Positions 26,171-37,657 of a stretch of 64,000 bases of DNA are shown here, piece after piece. This stretch comes from Pelodera strongyloides (Eukaryota; Nematoda; Chromadorea; Rhabditida; Rhabditidae): NCBI GenBank assembly GCA_036852015.1, contig JAANDG010000485.1:40001-104000 (forward strand). The letters run 5' to 3'. Numbering within the stretch: position 1 is the first letter of the stretch; each line of letters starts with the position of its first letter. The notes beneath the pieces were generated by a model. It ran no database searches and was not told the origin of the DNA. It was given only the letters and a program-made list of their open reading frames with translations. The position numbers and the translations under genes were made by a program.

Positions 26171-26890
26171 TTATTTACTATTGAACCTCTTGGAAAACTC
26201 TTCACTTAGAGCGGGTATTCTTTCATTAAATGCTTTCATAAATGCATCTGTAAACTGGGAGTTTAATTCTGGTTGAACAGCTGATGGCAACGGTTCTTTC
26301 TCAACAATTGGATCAATAACGGGCAATTGAGGGGAGGGCAATTGTAACTGCGGTTCCTCACGTGTCTTTTCGATTGGAGAAGTTGGTTCTTTGATCTCTG
26401 GCACATACGGGGTCAAAGGTTGTTCGCGAGCAGCTTGACGACGTAGATATCCCTCATGTCTCTGATTCGGAGTTTCAGCTCGACGAACATTGATGTGTGA
26501 GAGTCCTGGGGTCTTCTTGAGCCGATCGGCGAGTTCCTTAAACAGAGGCAAACGAGAACCAGCTTTCATACGGCATATAATAGGGCGGGGACGGTTGCAG
26601 GGTTTCCCCATGCGACCAAGTACATGGAAAGAATCGGGCGAGTAAGAGCACAGAGCCAAAACTTTGGTTGCAAGATCAAAATCATTACTCACCCGATCCG
26701 TTTCCTTCGCGTTGAGCAGTACAAAATGGTCCTTGAGTTCGTTCCGACGAAATCCTTCAGATATTTCTTCGCGAATAAACGACTTCAGGTCGGTAAATAG
26801 CTCAGCGAGAGTAACTTGAATATTTTGGCGAATTGGGAAGTCTGGGCGAGAGGTAGGCGTGGGGGTTTGAGCGTTATCAGAGTAGATCAT
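26171..26890 (-). CDS. Intronless 239-residue ORF, possibly LINE ORF1-derived
   Basis: One open frame of 239 codons with no splice sites needed, in a region where almost every other gene is spliced. Residues about 30-55 are helical and charged (LAELFTDLKSFIREEISEGF). The centre reads DSFHVLGRMGKPCNRPRPII, a pattern like the R-x-GK...RPRPI motif in the RRM-like domain of many non-LTR retrotransposon ORF1 proteins. The second half is basic and then proline-rich (LRRQAAREQPLTPYVPEI). No reverse transcriptase or poly(A) tail is visible next to it. It could be a retrotransposon remnant, a domesticated copy or a retrogene. I am confident it is a real or recently real coding frame, less so of its origin. 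Confidence 0.55.
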   Translation of the reverse strand: MIYSDNAQTPTPTSRPDFPIRQNIQVTLAELFTDLKSFIREEISEGFRRNELKDHFVLLNAKETDRVSNDFDLATKVLALCSYSPDSFHVLGRMGKPCNRPRPIICRMKAGSRLPLFKELADRLKKTPGLSHINVRRAETPNQRHEGYLRRQAAREQPLTPYVPEIKEPTSPIEKTREEPQLQLPSPQLPVIDPIVEKEPLPSAVQPELNSQFTDAFMKAFNERIPALSEEFSKRFNSK

Positions 26891-26964
26891 TTTGGCGGGG
26901 TGATGCGACCGCTCTCTGGCAGGTTAGAGGGGTCGAAAGTAATACTTGGGACAATATAATTCAT

Positions 26965-27047
26965 GTTAGGAAGCTTTGATCATTATTTTCAATTAAATAT
27001 GTCCAGTTAGGAAGCTTTGATCATTAATTTCAATGAAATATGTCCAG
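26965..27047. repeat. Tandem duplication, period 41
   Basis: GTTAGGAAGCTTTGATCATT occurs at 26965 and again at 27006, with the downstream AAATATGTCCA shared. Two copies, a few mismatches. It lies just upstream of the ORF at 26171-26890. Confidence 0.75.
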
Positions 27048-27519
27048 TTACCATTTAGCTTCTTCGAGAGATAGCAAACGGAAAAATCACTCCATTGCTA
27101 ACAAAACTAGCACGGTGAGCGAAATGTGCTAGTAAGGACAAAAACCTAACCAAAACTGAAAATTAACATAAATAACTGTTTTAGAAATATCAGGAAGATG
27201 CAATTTTTTACATTTAATAGCCAGTGGATGTGCACTATCTTTGCGTATACAGAGAGGGAGAGCTTATGAATGAAGATCGAGGCTCCTCGAGTACACTTCA
27301 AAACTTGCTGCGCCCCCGATTTATCAGTAAGAGTGTTCGATTTTCGATTAACTATGGAAATATCTTAGGCATGTTTAAAAAAACCTTCATTTTGCGTGTA
27401 CTGGCGGGATATTAAAAAAAATAAAATGCTAATGCGAAGGGAAAGAAATTTTTATGTAACAAGTTTAGACATAATGTTTTTTCTTGCTTTTGCGGCGCCG
27501 TTGCTTAGTCAGAGTATTA

Positions 27520-27952
27520 CTAGTAGAATCTAAGAAAAAAACGGGAAGCTGAACACTCAACATTTATATTGAAACGGGAAGCAAAAGAGATAGTGGGGGA
27601 ACTGAAAAAATTAAAACACTGAATAGTAAAAGATTAATTCTTACCCGGTCGGTGTTTTGTGGAATGAATATCTATCCTGAATTGACAACTCGTCTTCAGA
27701 AGTTGATTCGAACACTAGTTGCCTGCATACAAATTATTTTCAAATACTAAACAGCTCTTTAAGGTTCTTGCTGATAGTAACAATGATTAATATACAAGAA
27801 ATGTGACGACATATCACTGTTGAGCATGACTTAAACAAGTACAGTAATCCGTGTTATAGAAGCATAAAATTCTCGTACCCATTTTCATCCAATGTAAACT
27901 GCAACGTTGTTGTTGGCGACCTGGGACTTTCGTCAGGCAGCATACCCATACC
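27520..27952 (-). CDS. 3' exons of an unrecognised gene
   Basis: Three pieces join in phase: 27879-27952 (GMGMLPDESPRSPTTTLQF), 27645-27722 (QLVFESTSEDELSIQDRYSF) and a short tail from 27529 that stops at 27520 (GFY). The first two have clean acceptors and GTACG/GTAAG donors and no stops in the used frame. The product is acidic and Ser/Thr-rich, with no domain I know. Upstream exons were not found; a frame at 28108-28299 does not join in phase. In another frame the last exon would encode a basic tail, so the ending is open. Confidence 0.4.
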
Positions 27953-30900
27953 CTGAAATTGCCAGTGAAACAGTACTATATATAATAATAATATTTAATA
28001 CTAAATAGTACTAAATAGCATCGACAACAATACAATAAATTCAGTGTTGCAAACAACAGTAAGCAACATTCCCCATGCAAATAAAGAAAGTTCTACTTTC
28101 TTTGAGTTTACCACTTCTTAAAATCAGACATGAAGATAAAAGAGAGGATCATAGTATTTGCTTGAGGTCGGCGCCAGAAAAACCAGGTGTAAACGAGCTG
28201 AGCTAACAGAGTAAGCCGCCATTCTGACGTTCTTTTGCTCAAAGCAAACAGAAAGAAAGATCTCAAGACGCGTGCCAATGCTCTGTACATTTTATTCAAG
28301 AAATTTTACTGGAGCAAAGTAGCATATATGGGCAATATAAACATTATTTTTCAATTTCAAAGTGCGTCACTGCCAACATACTATATTATGCTATCAACAA
28401 CTACCTACGAAGACCGGAAAATAGGAAGAATTAAAAGGAAAACATTTCGATGGAGGTAGAAGAGAGAAACATGTAAAATGATTGTGAGGAGGAGACCAAG
28501 TAAGTAGCCTTGAAAAGTGAAAATTGCCTCTCGACTTTCATGTTTGTGGTAATAGTAACAGACTACAATACACATTGAATATTGATGCTCTTTTATAATC
28601 AACACCAGAGTAGAACCTATGCATGTATGTCTACTGAACTTTATGGATCATAGCAAAATGAAAACCGAAAAAAGTAACTACCTAACTAAGCTCTGAATTT
28701 TATCATAACCAAATCACTGTCTTTCAGAAAGCGCCTCTCTTCTTGTGCAATTAGGAGTATGGATTGACAGAGTGCTAATTATGTAAAATCGGTATTGCTT
28801 GCGGATCAGAAACACCCGATTCGTCTAATGTCATATATTGTGAGTAAAACATTGATGGGGGGGGGATCGCGACATATTAAATGATGTATAGTATAATATA
28901 ATGTTGATTAGTTGGAAAAGACCGCCGTAAGTAGCTGCTCTCTATTCTAAGTTCCAGTTAGCAGAAGGGGTCATAGGACGTGAGGGTTAACAATGGATTG
29001 ACTGTGCCGCGGCATGGGCGCCTGTCTTTACTCTGTCAACACGCGGAAGCGGAGAACGAGAGAAGAAGAGAGAAAGGTTGAGTACTACTAAATATACTTA
29101 CACGCTCTGTTTAAATAACGATCATCTTATAATCAATCAATAAACCAGTGATCAGAAAGTCAGAAAATCAATAGCTCTACCGGCGAAAAAAAGCTATGAA
29201 TGAGTAAAATATGACTGTATTCTTTACGGCACAACAAAACTGCCTGATGTTTTTGTACGTTTCCTTACAAGCAACTAGAGTACGATCGTTGTGGTTTCAT
29301 GCTGTAGCTCAACGTGAAACTGCAAGTATTGAATATTATTTATCAGACACAAAAGCTCTACCGAAATTACTTCAAGTTTGCATTCTTCTCCCAGTGCCTT
29401 TAAAATAGAGGTGAAGCCCATTTCCCATTTGGTTCCACATATATAAAATCCAATTTCTCAGCATATTTCAATCAACAACAGAATCAGTTAAGATTTTGAA
29501 ACACATCATTGAAGCTTGAAGACTGCATGCTCCAGTGTGCGAGGTAAAAGAAGTGGATTTATGAAAAGAATGAGCTGGCACTAGAGAGCGAGAGATTTGA
29601 TGAGTTTGAGTGAGAATATTTCAACTTTGTTCCCGAGATTGTTTACAATGAGGGGAGAACGAAAGGTGAAAGGGCAAATACATGCCTGGCCCGTCTATCA
29701 TGTACACCGAAAGTGAACAAATAACTCAACTCAGGTGGCCCAGAATCCCCGGAAAATTTCTTAATGGCAGACAAGCATTGGGGTCATATTCCGCAGCTAC
29801 CGAATTTTTGATACTTCGATCAGACCGCCTAATAGTGACATAAAGTGCGCAATAAGGAATAGCGTCGCGTTTCTTCAGTCCGCCAGGGGAATGGGTGGAG
29901 GGGAAGTCTTAACTTCTGTTAGTCGTTCCTTGATTTTTTGAACGAGATTTTTTCGAAGTCTTGAGGCTAGGCAATGGAGGAATCGCCTTGTTGTAGACTA
30001 CATCAAGATGTATAATTTACTACATCAAGATGCGCACAAAAAAAAACAGAAACAGATAATGTTTGAAAAAATACTCAAGATTATAAAAAAAAGGTGGTTA
30101 TTGCTGTATTAAAAACGTATTCGCAGAGAATTCGTGCCGTTCAATAAACCAAACTGCAATATTTGTTTAAAATATGATTACCGGGAATGCAATTTGAATA
30201 TGGAAATTGCCAACAAATCCATTGTGTGTACACGAATTTCGCTTTTTATTTGTACAAGTGTCCTTTTCGTGAAAAGCGCAATTTCCCGCGTTTTTCCTTG
30301 CAAATGCATTATTGTCCCGTATTATGAGTATCGTTGTACGGACAAGGCTGTAGGTTTACAATATCATACACGGCGTTACGTTGGGGTTAACACTGTTAAC
30401 AGAAATGGTGTTCGTTTACCATTAAAAAAAGATTGAACATAGTGAAAATCTGAAGCTATTATTGATCAGTAAAAACTTTTAATGTTTCAATTCCGATACA
30501 TGATATAGGCTGGTTGCCAAACCTGCCATGGTATAGCATTTCAGACGGTTCATTAGAAAAGCAACGCGGTTTCAACGCTTTGCTTTCACAATGCGTGTTC
30601 CACTGTCACAATGCGTCTTCACATTTCTGTATGTGTTTTTCTTTGCCTTGTCTCTACAAACGTTGCGCTAGTTCTCCATTAGACTGATCGTACGTTCGAA
30701 GCAAATAGGTTCATGTGTCCGACCAGTTGCCAACGTTTCATTCAAAGCAACCCACAAAATGGATAGGGTACACAAACAACGTATATCATGTGGCTAAATA
30801 CAGTCACATGATGAACCTTCAGGATTTTGATTGGAATCCCAGATTGGTAATGTGAGCACAACAATGATCAACCCAACTCGCTATATACCAAAACGTGCAT

Positions 30901-31942
30901 TTGCAAGAATATAACCTTGCACGATGTCGATTATAGCAGTTTGCTTTTTAAATGTCCTTAGGTTCCCGATTCCATTGTTTCGCTGTCTCAATTGAGTGTA
31001 ATTGAAGACTGAATAGCGGCCTCTTTACGATACATAAAAATTTGTAACCTCATATTAATTCGTGTCGGATCGCTCTCGTTAATATCTCTCCCATTTGTAT
31101 GAGAGAACAACTTGAGTGCGTCTCGTTGTAATGTTCGTAGCGTGAGCCAAATCGCTCATTTCCTCAAAATGTTCCTGAAAGCAGTTATGTTTTAGTATTT
31201 TCTTGTTACATGTAGTAAGAAGTATTCAATGTATTTCAGCTCTCAATGATAGTTCATATTATTGCCTCTGATAACATAACACTTTAATTCTCTATCTTAT
31301 GTTGGTTACACAAGGGTTATAAAGTTATTTGAACGGTTGCATTGTCTCGTGTATAAGGGCATACGTACGTATAGGGGCAAACGTGTAACATATATATTCT
31401 TGTAATAAGTTCTTGACTGAATTTATCCCTTTCCTTTTTTTTTGCAAGAGTTTACTATATGTTATGGTGCATTAATGGGGACCCATTTCTTTATCTGTTT
31501 ATTTGTATGTGCCTATTTAATAGTGGGTATTCTAGGTGCTCCCCTTCGACAGTTGTTCTTTTCCGAGCGAAGCCAGCCTCAACACCCCAAAAGATCCACA
31601 ATCATACACACACTTCCATGCGACAATACGATAATGGTTTCGATATGGTAGGAAAATTGTTATACATTCTCCAATAGTTTTCTTTTTAGGTTTTCGCAAA
31701 ATCTCGATTTTATGACGAATATAACACTGCAATGCACTTTTCATAACTAGCTGCTGTACACGTATTGTACTTTCTACTATTTTTTTTTGCTTTAGTACGT
31801 TCCTAAAATATAGCTTGCTTTTTATGAATAAATCGGATCACAGCATAAAATGCCATGTGATTATAGTACTTTAAAAATATGGCCTAATCAAGTTCTCTTA
31901 ATGTAGGAAAACTAATTGTGGTGTTCGATTTATTAAATATAG
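27953..31942. other. Intergenic, no supported gene
   Basis: AT-rich with short repeats such as CTACATCAAGATG at about 29998 and 30023. A GC-richer patch lies at 28990-29080. No exon chain or RNA gene could be supported. An open frame at 31475-31647 (GTHFFICLFVCAYLIVGI) can join in phase to the exon at 31943 and could be an extra 5' exon of the channel gene. Confidence 0.4.
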
Positions 31943-32000
31943 TCGGATAGAAATAATCCAGGGTTCCCAGTCGGATGTTTCCTCTTGTGATGAAATCCCG

Positions 32001-35000
32001 ATGGAAATGGACCTCACGGCTGCCGGTCCTCCTATATCAGATGACGAAACTGAATTAGAACCCAGAGAAAAGAAAATGATTAAGGTAAATAATTTTGACA
32101 AAAAAGTCGCTAAAACGTTGCAACATTTCAACATTTCAACCGTGCGATCTTTTGATAATACATTTTGGTTCACCACTTGTCATACAATGTAAACCCCGTC
32201 GTTTCAGTATGCCAAACGTATTTTACCCCATGTCGGTCTCGTTCTTCTATTATTTTCCTATCTTCTGATTGGTGCAACGATATTTCACGCGATCGAGGGA
32301 CCCAATGAACTAGTGGTACTTTTTCTTCCAAGGGATTTGAGGACATTTTAACGAATATGTGATCCGAGGAAATACTGTGAGGGATATCCCCAATATGCAG
32401 AATGAGGTGTGCTTTAGCAACGGCATCAAGAGCTGACCACAATATACGGTCTGCGGGACGACTTTCAAGACCATATTTGGAATATCACACAGGACGTAGA
32501 CAACCGAATTTCCAGGGAAGCGTTCAATTCCATCAATCAGGTTAATACTATTCTTTTTGACCTTACTTGATTCCTGTTTTCAATATCTGTTATTTTTCAC
32601 GTGTTGCGGGCCCGGGCTCGAAAAGTAGTTTTTCCCTACTATCTCCATGGGAACTCCTAATCATTTGTGTTCTTCAAGCAGTCGACGAAATTATTATTTC
32701 TATTTTCGTATTGAACGTGCTATCCATGTCGTGTGAATCAGGTAGTACTCACAGTCGCTGGGATTATATTTTGTTATTCCCCGAAAGAGTGTTAAAATTA
32801 GAAGAAATAAACCCCATCAATAATGTTGTATTTCTTGCTGTTCTAGCTGTTAAATTCAATTTAGGAGTACTTCGAAAAACTGGTCCGCAACATGTTCATT
32901 AGCTACCGCAATCAATTTATCAATGAAAAGCACATTTTGAATGAAACGGATGGGGAAGAATTGCTGTGGACTTACCCAAATAGTATTTTCTTTGCCACAA
33001 CGGTTATTACTACCATAGGTAAGTAGATTCCATATTAATTTCAGTGTATTGCTCTCATTTGTGGACTACGCGCTCCATGCCTCCCGTATTTTAGCATTTG
33101 TATGTGCCATATATGAGAATAAAAGCGTGAATTCTTAATCTACGTTGCAGGGTATGGTAACCTAGTTCCAACTACGACGTCAGGCCGCGTTGCTTGTATT
33201 ATATTCGCATTATTCGGTATTCCGCTTCTTCTCGTCACAATAGCCGATATTGGAAAATTTCTCTCCGAATTTCTCAGTTTTCTCTACAGATCTTACAGGG
33301 CATTCAAGAGAAAGGTAGGATCCTTTTGTTTCTTAAAGGGGCAGGCCCACGAGAAAACAAGTTTTCTTCAATTTGCTCGTACAGAATGTCGGGAGTTTCA
33401 GAAAAATTACTGTGAAAACTGCAGTTCTTTGCCCTAAAACTCGCAGAGTTATTCCCCGACAAACAGCCCGGCCAGGTACCGTAGTCAGCAACGTCAAAAT
33501 ACGTTTTTTACGGTTTATATATGTTCACTTGCATTCTTTCTTTACAAAATAATGGTTAAACGAATGAAGATCATTCCTACTATTTCAAAATAGCGTTGCC
33601 GATAATACTGGAATGCCCTAAAAGCGCAAAAATGATTCTGACTACGGTACCCGGCCGAACTGTTTGCTAGGGAATAACTCTGCGAGTTCTAGGCGCAAAG
33701 AAATGCGGTTTTCACATTAATATTTCTGAAATTCCCGACATTCTGTACCAGTAAATTGAGGGAAAACTTTTCTTCTCGTGGGCTTGTCCCTTTAACCTAT
33801 CGTAAATGAACTATGGCTAAATGAGAAACAATCTGTTCTGTCCGGTTTCATTCTGTTCTGCTCTTTTGCTTGCCAGCGAAGTGATACTTTGGTATATCTC
33901 AGAAAGATAGTTAAATACGCCTAGAAAAACTTGCTTATTTTTATAAAAGGGGTTGAATGCTCTAAACACTGCACACAAGAATTCAAAATGTGTTGTATGC
34001 TGACTTGAAACAGTGTTGTTATCAAATGGAATAACTAACTTTTTCGAACACCCGATGTGAAAAGCGTTTCTGCTAGTTAACCCCGGTTGAGAAAATAATT
34101 TGAGCTGAGGAAAATTCCCTCGCTATATTCGCGATATTTCTTGTAAACAAGGTATCAAAAGCCACTGCGAACTTGTAGAGTATGCTTATTTCCCGTATGA
34201 ATGCAGGCTATATATTCCCCATATCCCATTGTGAATGGTTCTGCTATAAAATGCATTAAGACAAGAAGCACGTTAAGGGATGTAGAGATAAAGATGGAAC
34301 GAGAAGGTGGGAGTGGTATATCGGTAGCTAGATGAATAGAGAAAGAGAGTAAGAGAGGGAGTTTGTAATTTTTTTTTGTTCCATTCTTTCAGCATTGCAA
34401 AAAAGGAAAAAAGAATGAAAGTTCTTTCTAGATTCGTCGTCAGTCGCGAAGAATCTCCCACCATTACCGCAGTACATCTCAATCAAGGAGTAGTGATCAA
34501 ACGAGCAAGGCTGGCAGTATCAACCTTAATGAAATCGATTCAGACACTGGTACAAAGATACGAAGAACACTTTCAGAACATGCCGAGTCTCATTTAGTAA
34601 ATCAAGACTTAAGGATTTTTTATGCTTAAGATTCGTCAATGGAGGATGAGCTTCGCATTCCCGTGTTCATGGTTTTGTTCGTTCTGTTGGCGTACACCGC
34701 AATGGGTGGATTCCTTTTCCAGTCGTGGGAAGGGCTGCAGTACTTTGAGGCATTCTACTTCTGTTTTATAACCATGGCTACAGTTGGTGAGCTATTAAAC
34801 CTAATATTATAACGTATGATATATATTTCGTATATTCTATAATGAAAACATTTTGCGCACGATTAACCTTTTGCGATTCACGTATATAGCCTGTAAATTC
34901 CAATAGAGGAAAGCGTAAACATTTAAGGATTTGGAGACATCGTCCCGACGGAACAAGTGTACATGTTCTTCACAATGGCATATATCATATTTGGTCTTTC

Positions 35001-36195
35001 ACTGTAAGTTTATCTTTTGCTTATTGGTCTACATTTGATTTTGTGTGAATTTTGTGTTTCCTGTACGATGGTTTGCATAAATAAATTCAGGGCGACGATG
35101 TGTATTGATTTGGCTGGAACAGAGTACATTCGAAAAATTCACTATCTTGGAAGTAGAATGGAGGATGCGAAGGGAGCTGTGATGACGTCGGTTATAATTA
35201 CTCATTGTTAGCTTGATTCCATATGCAAGAAACCGGCCACGAAGGCGGTAGTACTTTAAATATTGAGGAACACTTATTAGCAATAAGAGCTCAGCTTCCC
35301 ATCTATGATCGTTTCCTATCCTTTAGTGGTCTTCAAGTGGGAGAGCACATTCTGAAACACACTGGTATCGAAGTGATCAAAACAGCCGGTGGAAAGTTGG
35401 TACAAGTAAGAGGTGCAGTGCTCAACAGCAAGGTAGAGTCGTTTTTTTTTGCCAAAACTTATCTGGTGCAAATAACTTATTCCAGCGTGCAGCGTATGTA
35501 TTTACTGTAATAAATATTATAGTATTCAATTAATAATTAATTTGGTGCAAATTCCAATTGAAGGCAAAGATCAGTTGACTGTATCTCGCAAAGAATTTGT
35601 TTTAGGAAGCCCGTGAATTGGGTGTAGACTATATTCTCGCCGATCTACAGTACCAGCAGAAGAATATTCTCTATGAGCCGCTGTCTCAGCAAGTGCAGAA
35701 ACTGGTTAAAGAAGCTGGAATTAAGGCGAGTTCCAACATAGCTATGTTAATCTTGCGGAAATTAAATTAACATAGCAGTTGCGGAAATACTTAATTCCCT
35801 AATGCCAGAACTAATAGTATGCTTCCTCATTGTTGTCATTCCTCGTAGGAAACAAAACAGTATAACATTCGTCTAACGCGAAATATTAGCTGACGTATCA
35901 TCAACATTTCTCTCCGACGATAGGGTTGAAAAAATGACCGACTATCCGTTTACGTCAAGCGTGAATGTGCACCAAGTTTTCTTTTAAGCACTGTTCCTTT
36001 CAGATTTTGCCAGATGATATTTCTGAAAAAGACGGCTATATTGTGCAGAATAAGTCCTACGACCGCCCAGCCGGACAGGGCAAGGGTTTCGTCAGAGTCA
36101 GTGGAAATACCATTTATCGATTACTCGTTCCAACGAAACCGGGAGCTAAGCCGTTGGTTGTTCCTTGCTTTGTATACAAGGAAACTGATATTTAG
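32001..36195 (+). CDS. twk: TWK-family two-pore-domain (K2P) potassium channel
   Basis: Main exons: 31943-32084, 32208-32312, 32418-32540, 32865-33018, 33151-33314, 34432-34549, 34631-34786, 34928-35003 and 35091-about 35190, then C-terminal exons to about 35432, 35606-35725 and 36004-36195. M1 is VGLVLLLFSYLLIGATIFHA, followed by the family IEGPNE. A long outer loop follows with N-glycosylation sites (NIT, NET). Pore 1 is TTIGYGN, M2 VACIIFALFGIPLLLVTIA, M3 VFMVLFVLLAYTAMGGFLF and pore 2 TVGFGD, then M4 and the conserved LATMCIDLAGTEYIRKIHYL. It should carry a background K+ current at the plasma membrane. The start at 32001 is the first in-frame ATG of its exon; an upstream exon is possible. 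The junction after 35190 is unresolved, and the C-terminal block (HTGIEVIKTAGGKLVQ to the stop) could be a separate gene. The intron after 35725 has a GC donor. Confidence 0.9.
33333..33795. mobile_element. TTAA-flanked palindromic MITE, copy 1 (in a K2P intron)
   Basis: TTAA at both ends. Terminal arms of about 150 bases are near reverse complements: left AAAGGGGCAGGCCCACGAGA, right end the complement of AAAGGGACAAGCCCACGAGA. The centre contains CTACAAAATAATGGTTAAAC-like sequence (about 33545) shared with copy 2 at 39.3-39.7 kb. No coding capacity. Confidence 0.85.
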
Positions 36196-37657
36196 GGACC
36201 TTATTTCACTTCGTTGTCGTATCTAAATTCACTTGTAAAACCCCTTTATTGTATAGTTCCTTTCGTGGTTTATCTCTTGTTCACAGTCAAACCGAGCTTT
36301 ACAATTTGATTTGACTAATTTGTTGCATGAAATCCAAACAATCCAAAAGAACTTGACTACTGTTAGTTTAAGATCATCACAAATATTGTGTACATATTCT
36401 TCAGTCTTTTATTCAGACCAGCTTACCGTTTTGCAGACCATCTCCACTGTTTGGTTAATAATTAATGAAGTTAGTTGTTTGTAAATTTCTATAGAAGTGT
36501 GTCCTGCATATATTCTTAAATAATCTAGATTCTCAAGTAATGTTTCCACTTTAATACTATTTGTCCTTCGTTGCCTTTTCTTCTTCTTTTTAGTGGAGAT
36601 TCGAGTCTGCTTAACGGATGTGCCCGTCCGACATTCACTTGAGAGCTTCATCACTATTTTATTTACTTATTTTCTTGTATATTGTACATTTTTTCCTTTT
36701 GTAATATTTGTTTTTATATTTTAAGTTTTGCTTACACCGTCCGTTGTATACATTAATAACCTGAATTACTGTTTCGTTTGTCAACCATCCGAAATTGTCG
36801 TTTGCGATTGTCTTAATAAAAAGGATCTACTGACGTTTTATTCTTTGTTTGCAGGGCAAGGAAACACAACAAAGTTGATTTATTGGTAGCAGCTTGCTGA
36901 CATTGGCTTAGGATACTCTGATCGTCCATTTGCCAGCTGATTATCGTTGTCATGCAGTGAATCCAGACTTTCCGCGTAGACAATTGAACTGCACGTTTCC
37001 ATTCCTTTGCTGCAATCACAGGAATTTACTTAAACATACGAAAAATGAATTGAACAAGTGATGGAACAAAGTGGGTGACTCGCCTTAGTTCCTGAACACA
37101 ACTATTGATTGAGTCCTCGACCCACGATTCCACTTGAAAGCAATCGATATGGGATTCTGACTTGGATCTCCGCATGAAACAACGACATCGTCCGACGATC
37201 CATATTTGCAGCAGTTTTTCAACGATATCAGTCAGTGGCATTGTGTTTAGAAGTACTAGCTAGAAATAATCACCTGTTTTAGTTGATCAATATATATGTA
37301 CGAATAACGAGCACACAAAATAAAAGAAACGCTGAATAACAAAAAAAAACTTTCCCTTTCAGTTGGGAGAAATATTTCAATAGGAGATTGCGTGACATCA
37401 AGAACCGACAAGTGTCTCGTCGTACAGAAGTGAATGAATCGTGGATTGCATCACAATGCATTGGATATGAGACGTTGGTCTTCCCATCTTCACCCAACCA
37501 GCCGGTGCTTTCCTTCAACACAACTTTCCCATTGGGCTTTATTTATTTAGAACTAACCGAAATGCATTGTTTGTAAATATTTTAATCAATTTCGTGAAAT
37601 TTTTCGTAATGGTCGAGTAGTAATTGAAATCACATATGCCACAACGTTATTTTCAGA
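36196..37657. other. Spacer between the K2P and acyl-CoA synthetase genes (apart from the small minus gene)
   Basis: 36196-36880 is 3'-UTR-like. 37362-37576 contains a plus-strand open stretch after a good acceptor (WEKYFNRRLRDIKNRQVSRR...) whose partner exons I could not find. Confidence 0.4.
36880..37241 (-). CDS. Two-exon small protein with a GC-AG intron, 95 residues
   Basis: Exon 1 (37084-37241) encodes MPLTDIVEKLLQIWIVG, then a Cys/Arg-rich stretch (RCRCFMRRSKSESH) and a charged helix. A GC donor (CTAAG/GCGAGT) and the acceptor attgcag join it in phase 2 to exon 2 (36880-37009), which ends PMSASCYQ. An acceptor-like ttatttctag lies about 13 bases before the ATG. The short hydrophobic N-terminal helix plus RCRCF resembles a membrane-proximal, perhaps palmitoylated, segment; that is inference. 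I know no homologue. The gene lies antisense, between the 3' end of the K2P gene and the 5' end of the acyl-CoA synthetase gene, and is easily missed because of its donor. Confidence 0.5.

Noticed and set aside
28108..28299. Minus-strand frame MNKMYRALARVLRSFFLFAL... with membrane-like segment
   Set aside because: Its donor is in phase 2 while the next exon at 27952 needs phase 0; no homology recognised.
30134..30436. Plus-strand 100-codon Cys-rich frame
   Set aside because: No signal peptide, no splice partners and no repeated Cys spacing; start lacks context.
36409..36654. Minus-strand 81-codon Lys-rich frame
   Set aside because: Overlaps the K2P 3' flank; the KKKKKRQRR run comes from a T/C-rich tract; no acceptor joining it to the small gene at 36880-37241.
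37362..37576. Plus-strand open stretch WEKYFNRRLRDIKNRQVSRR... after a good acceptor
   Set aside because: No partner exon or family match; the opposite strand is also open, so coding strand is undecided.
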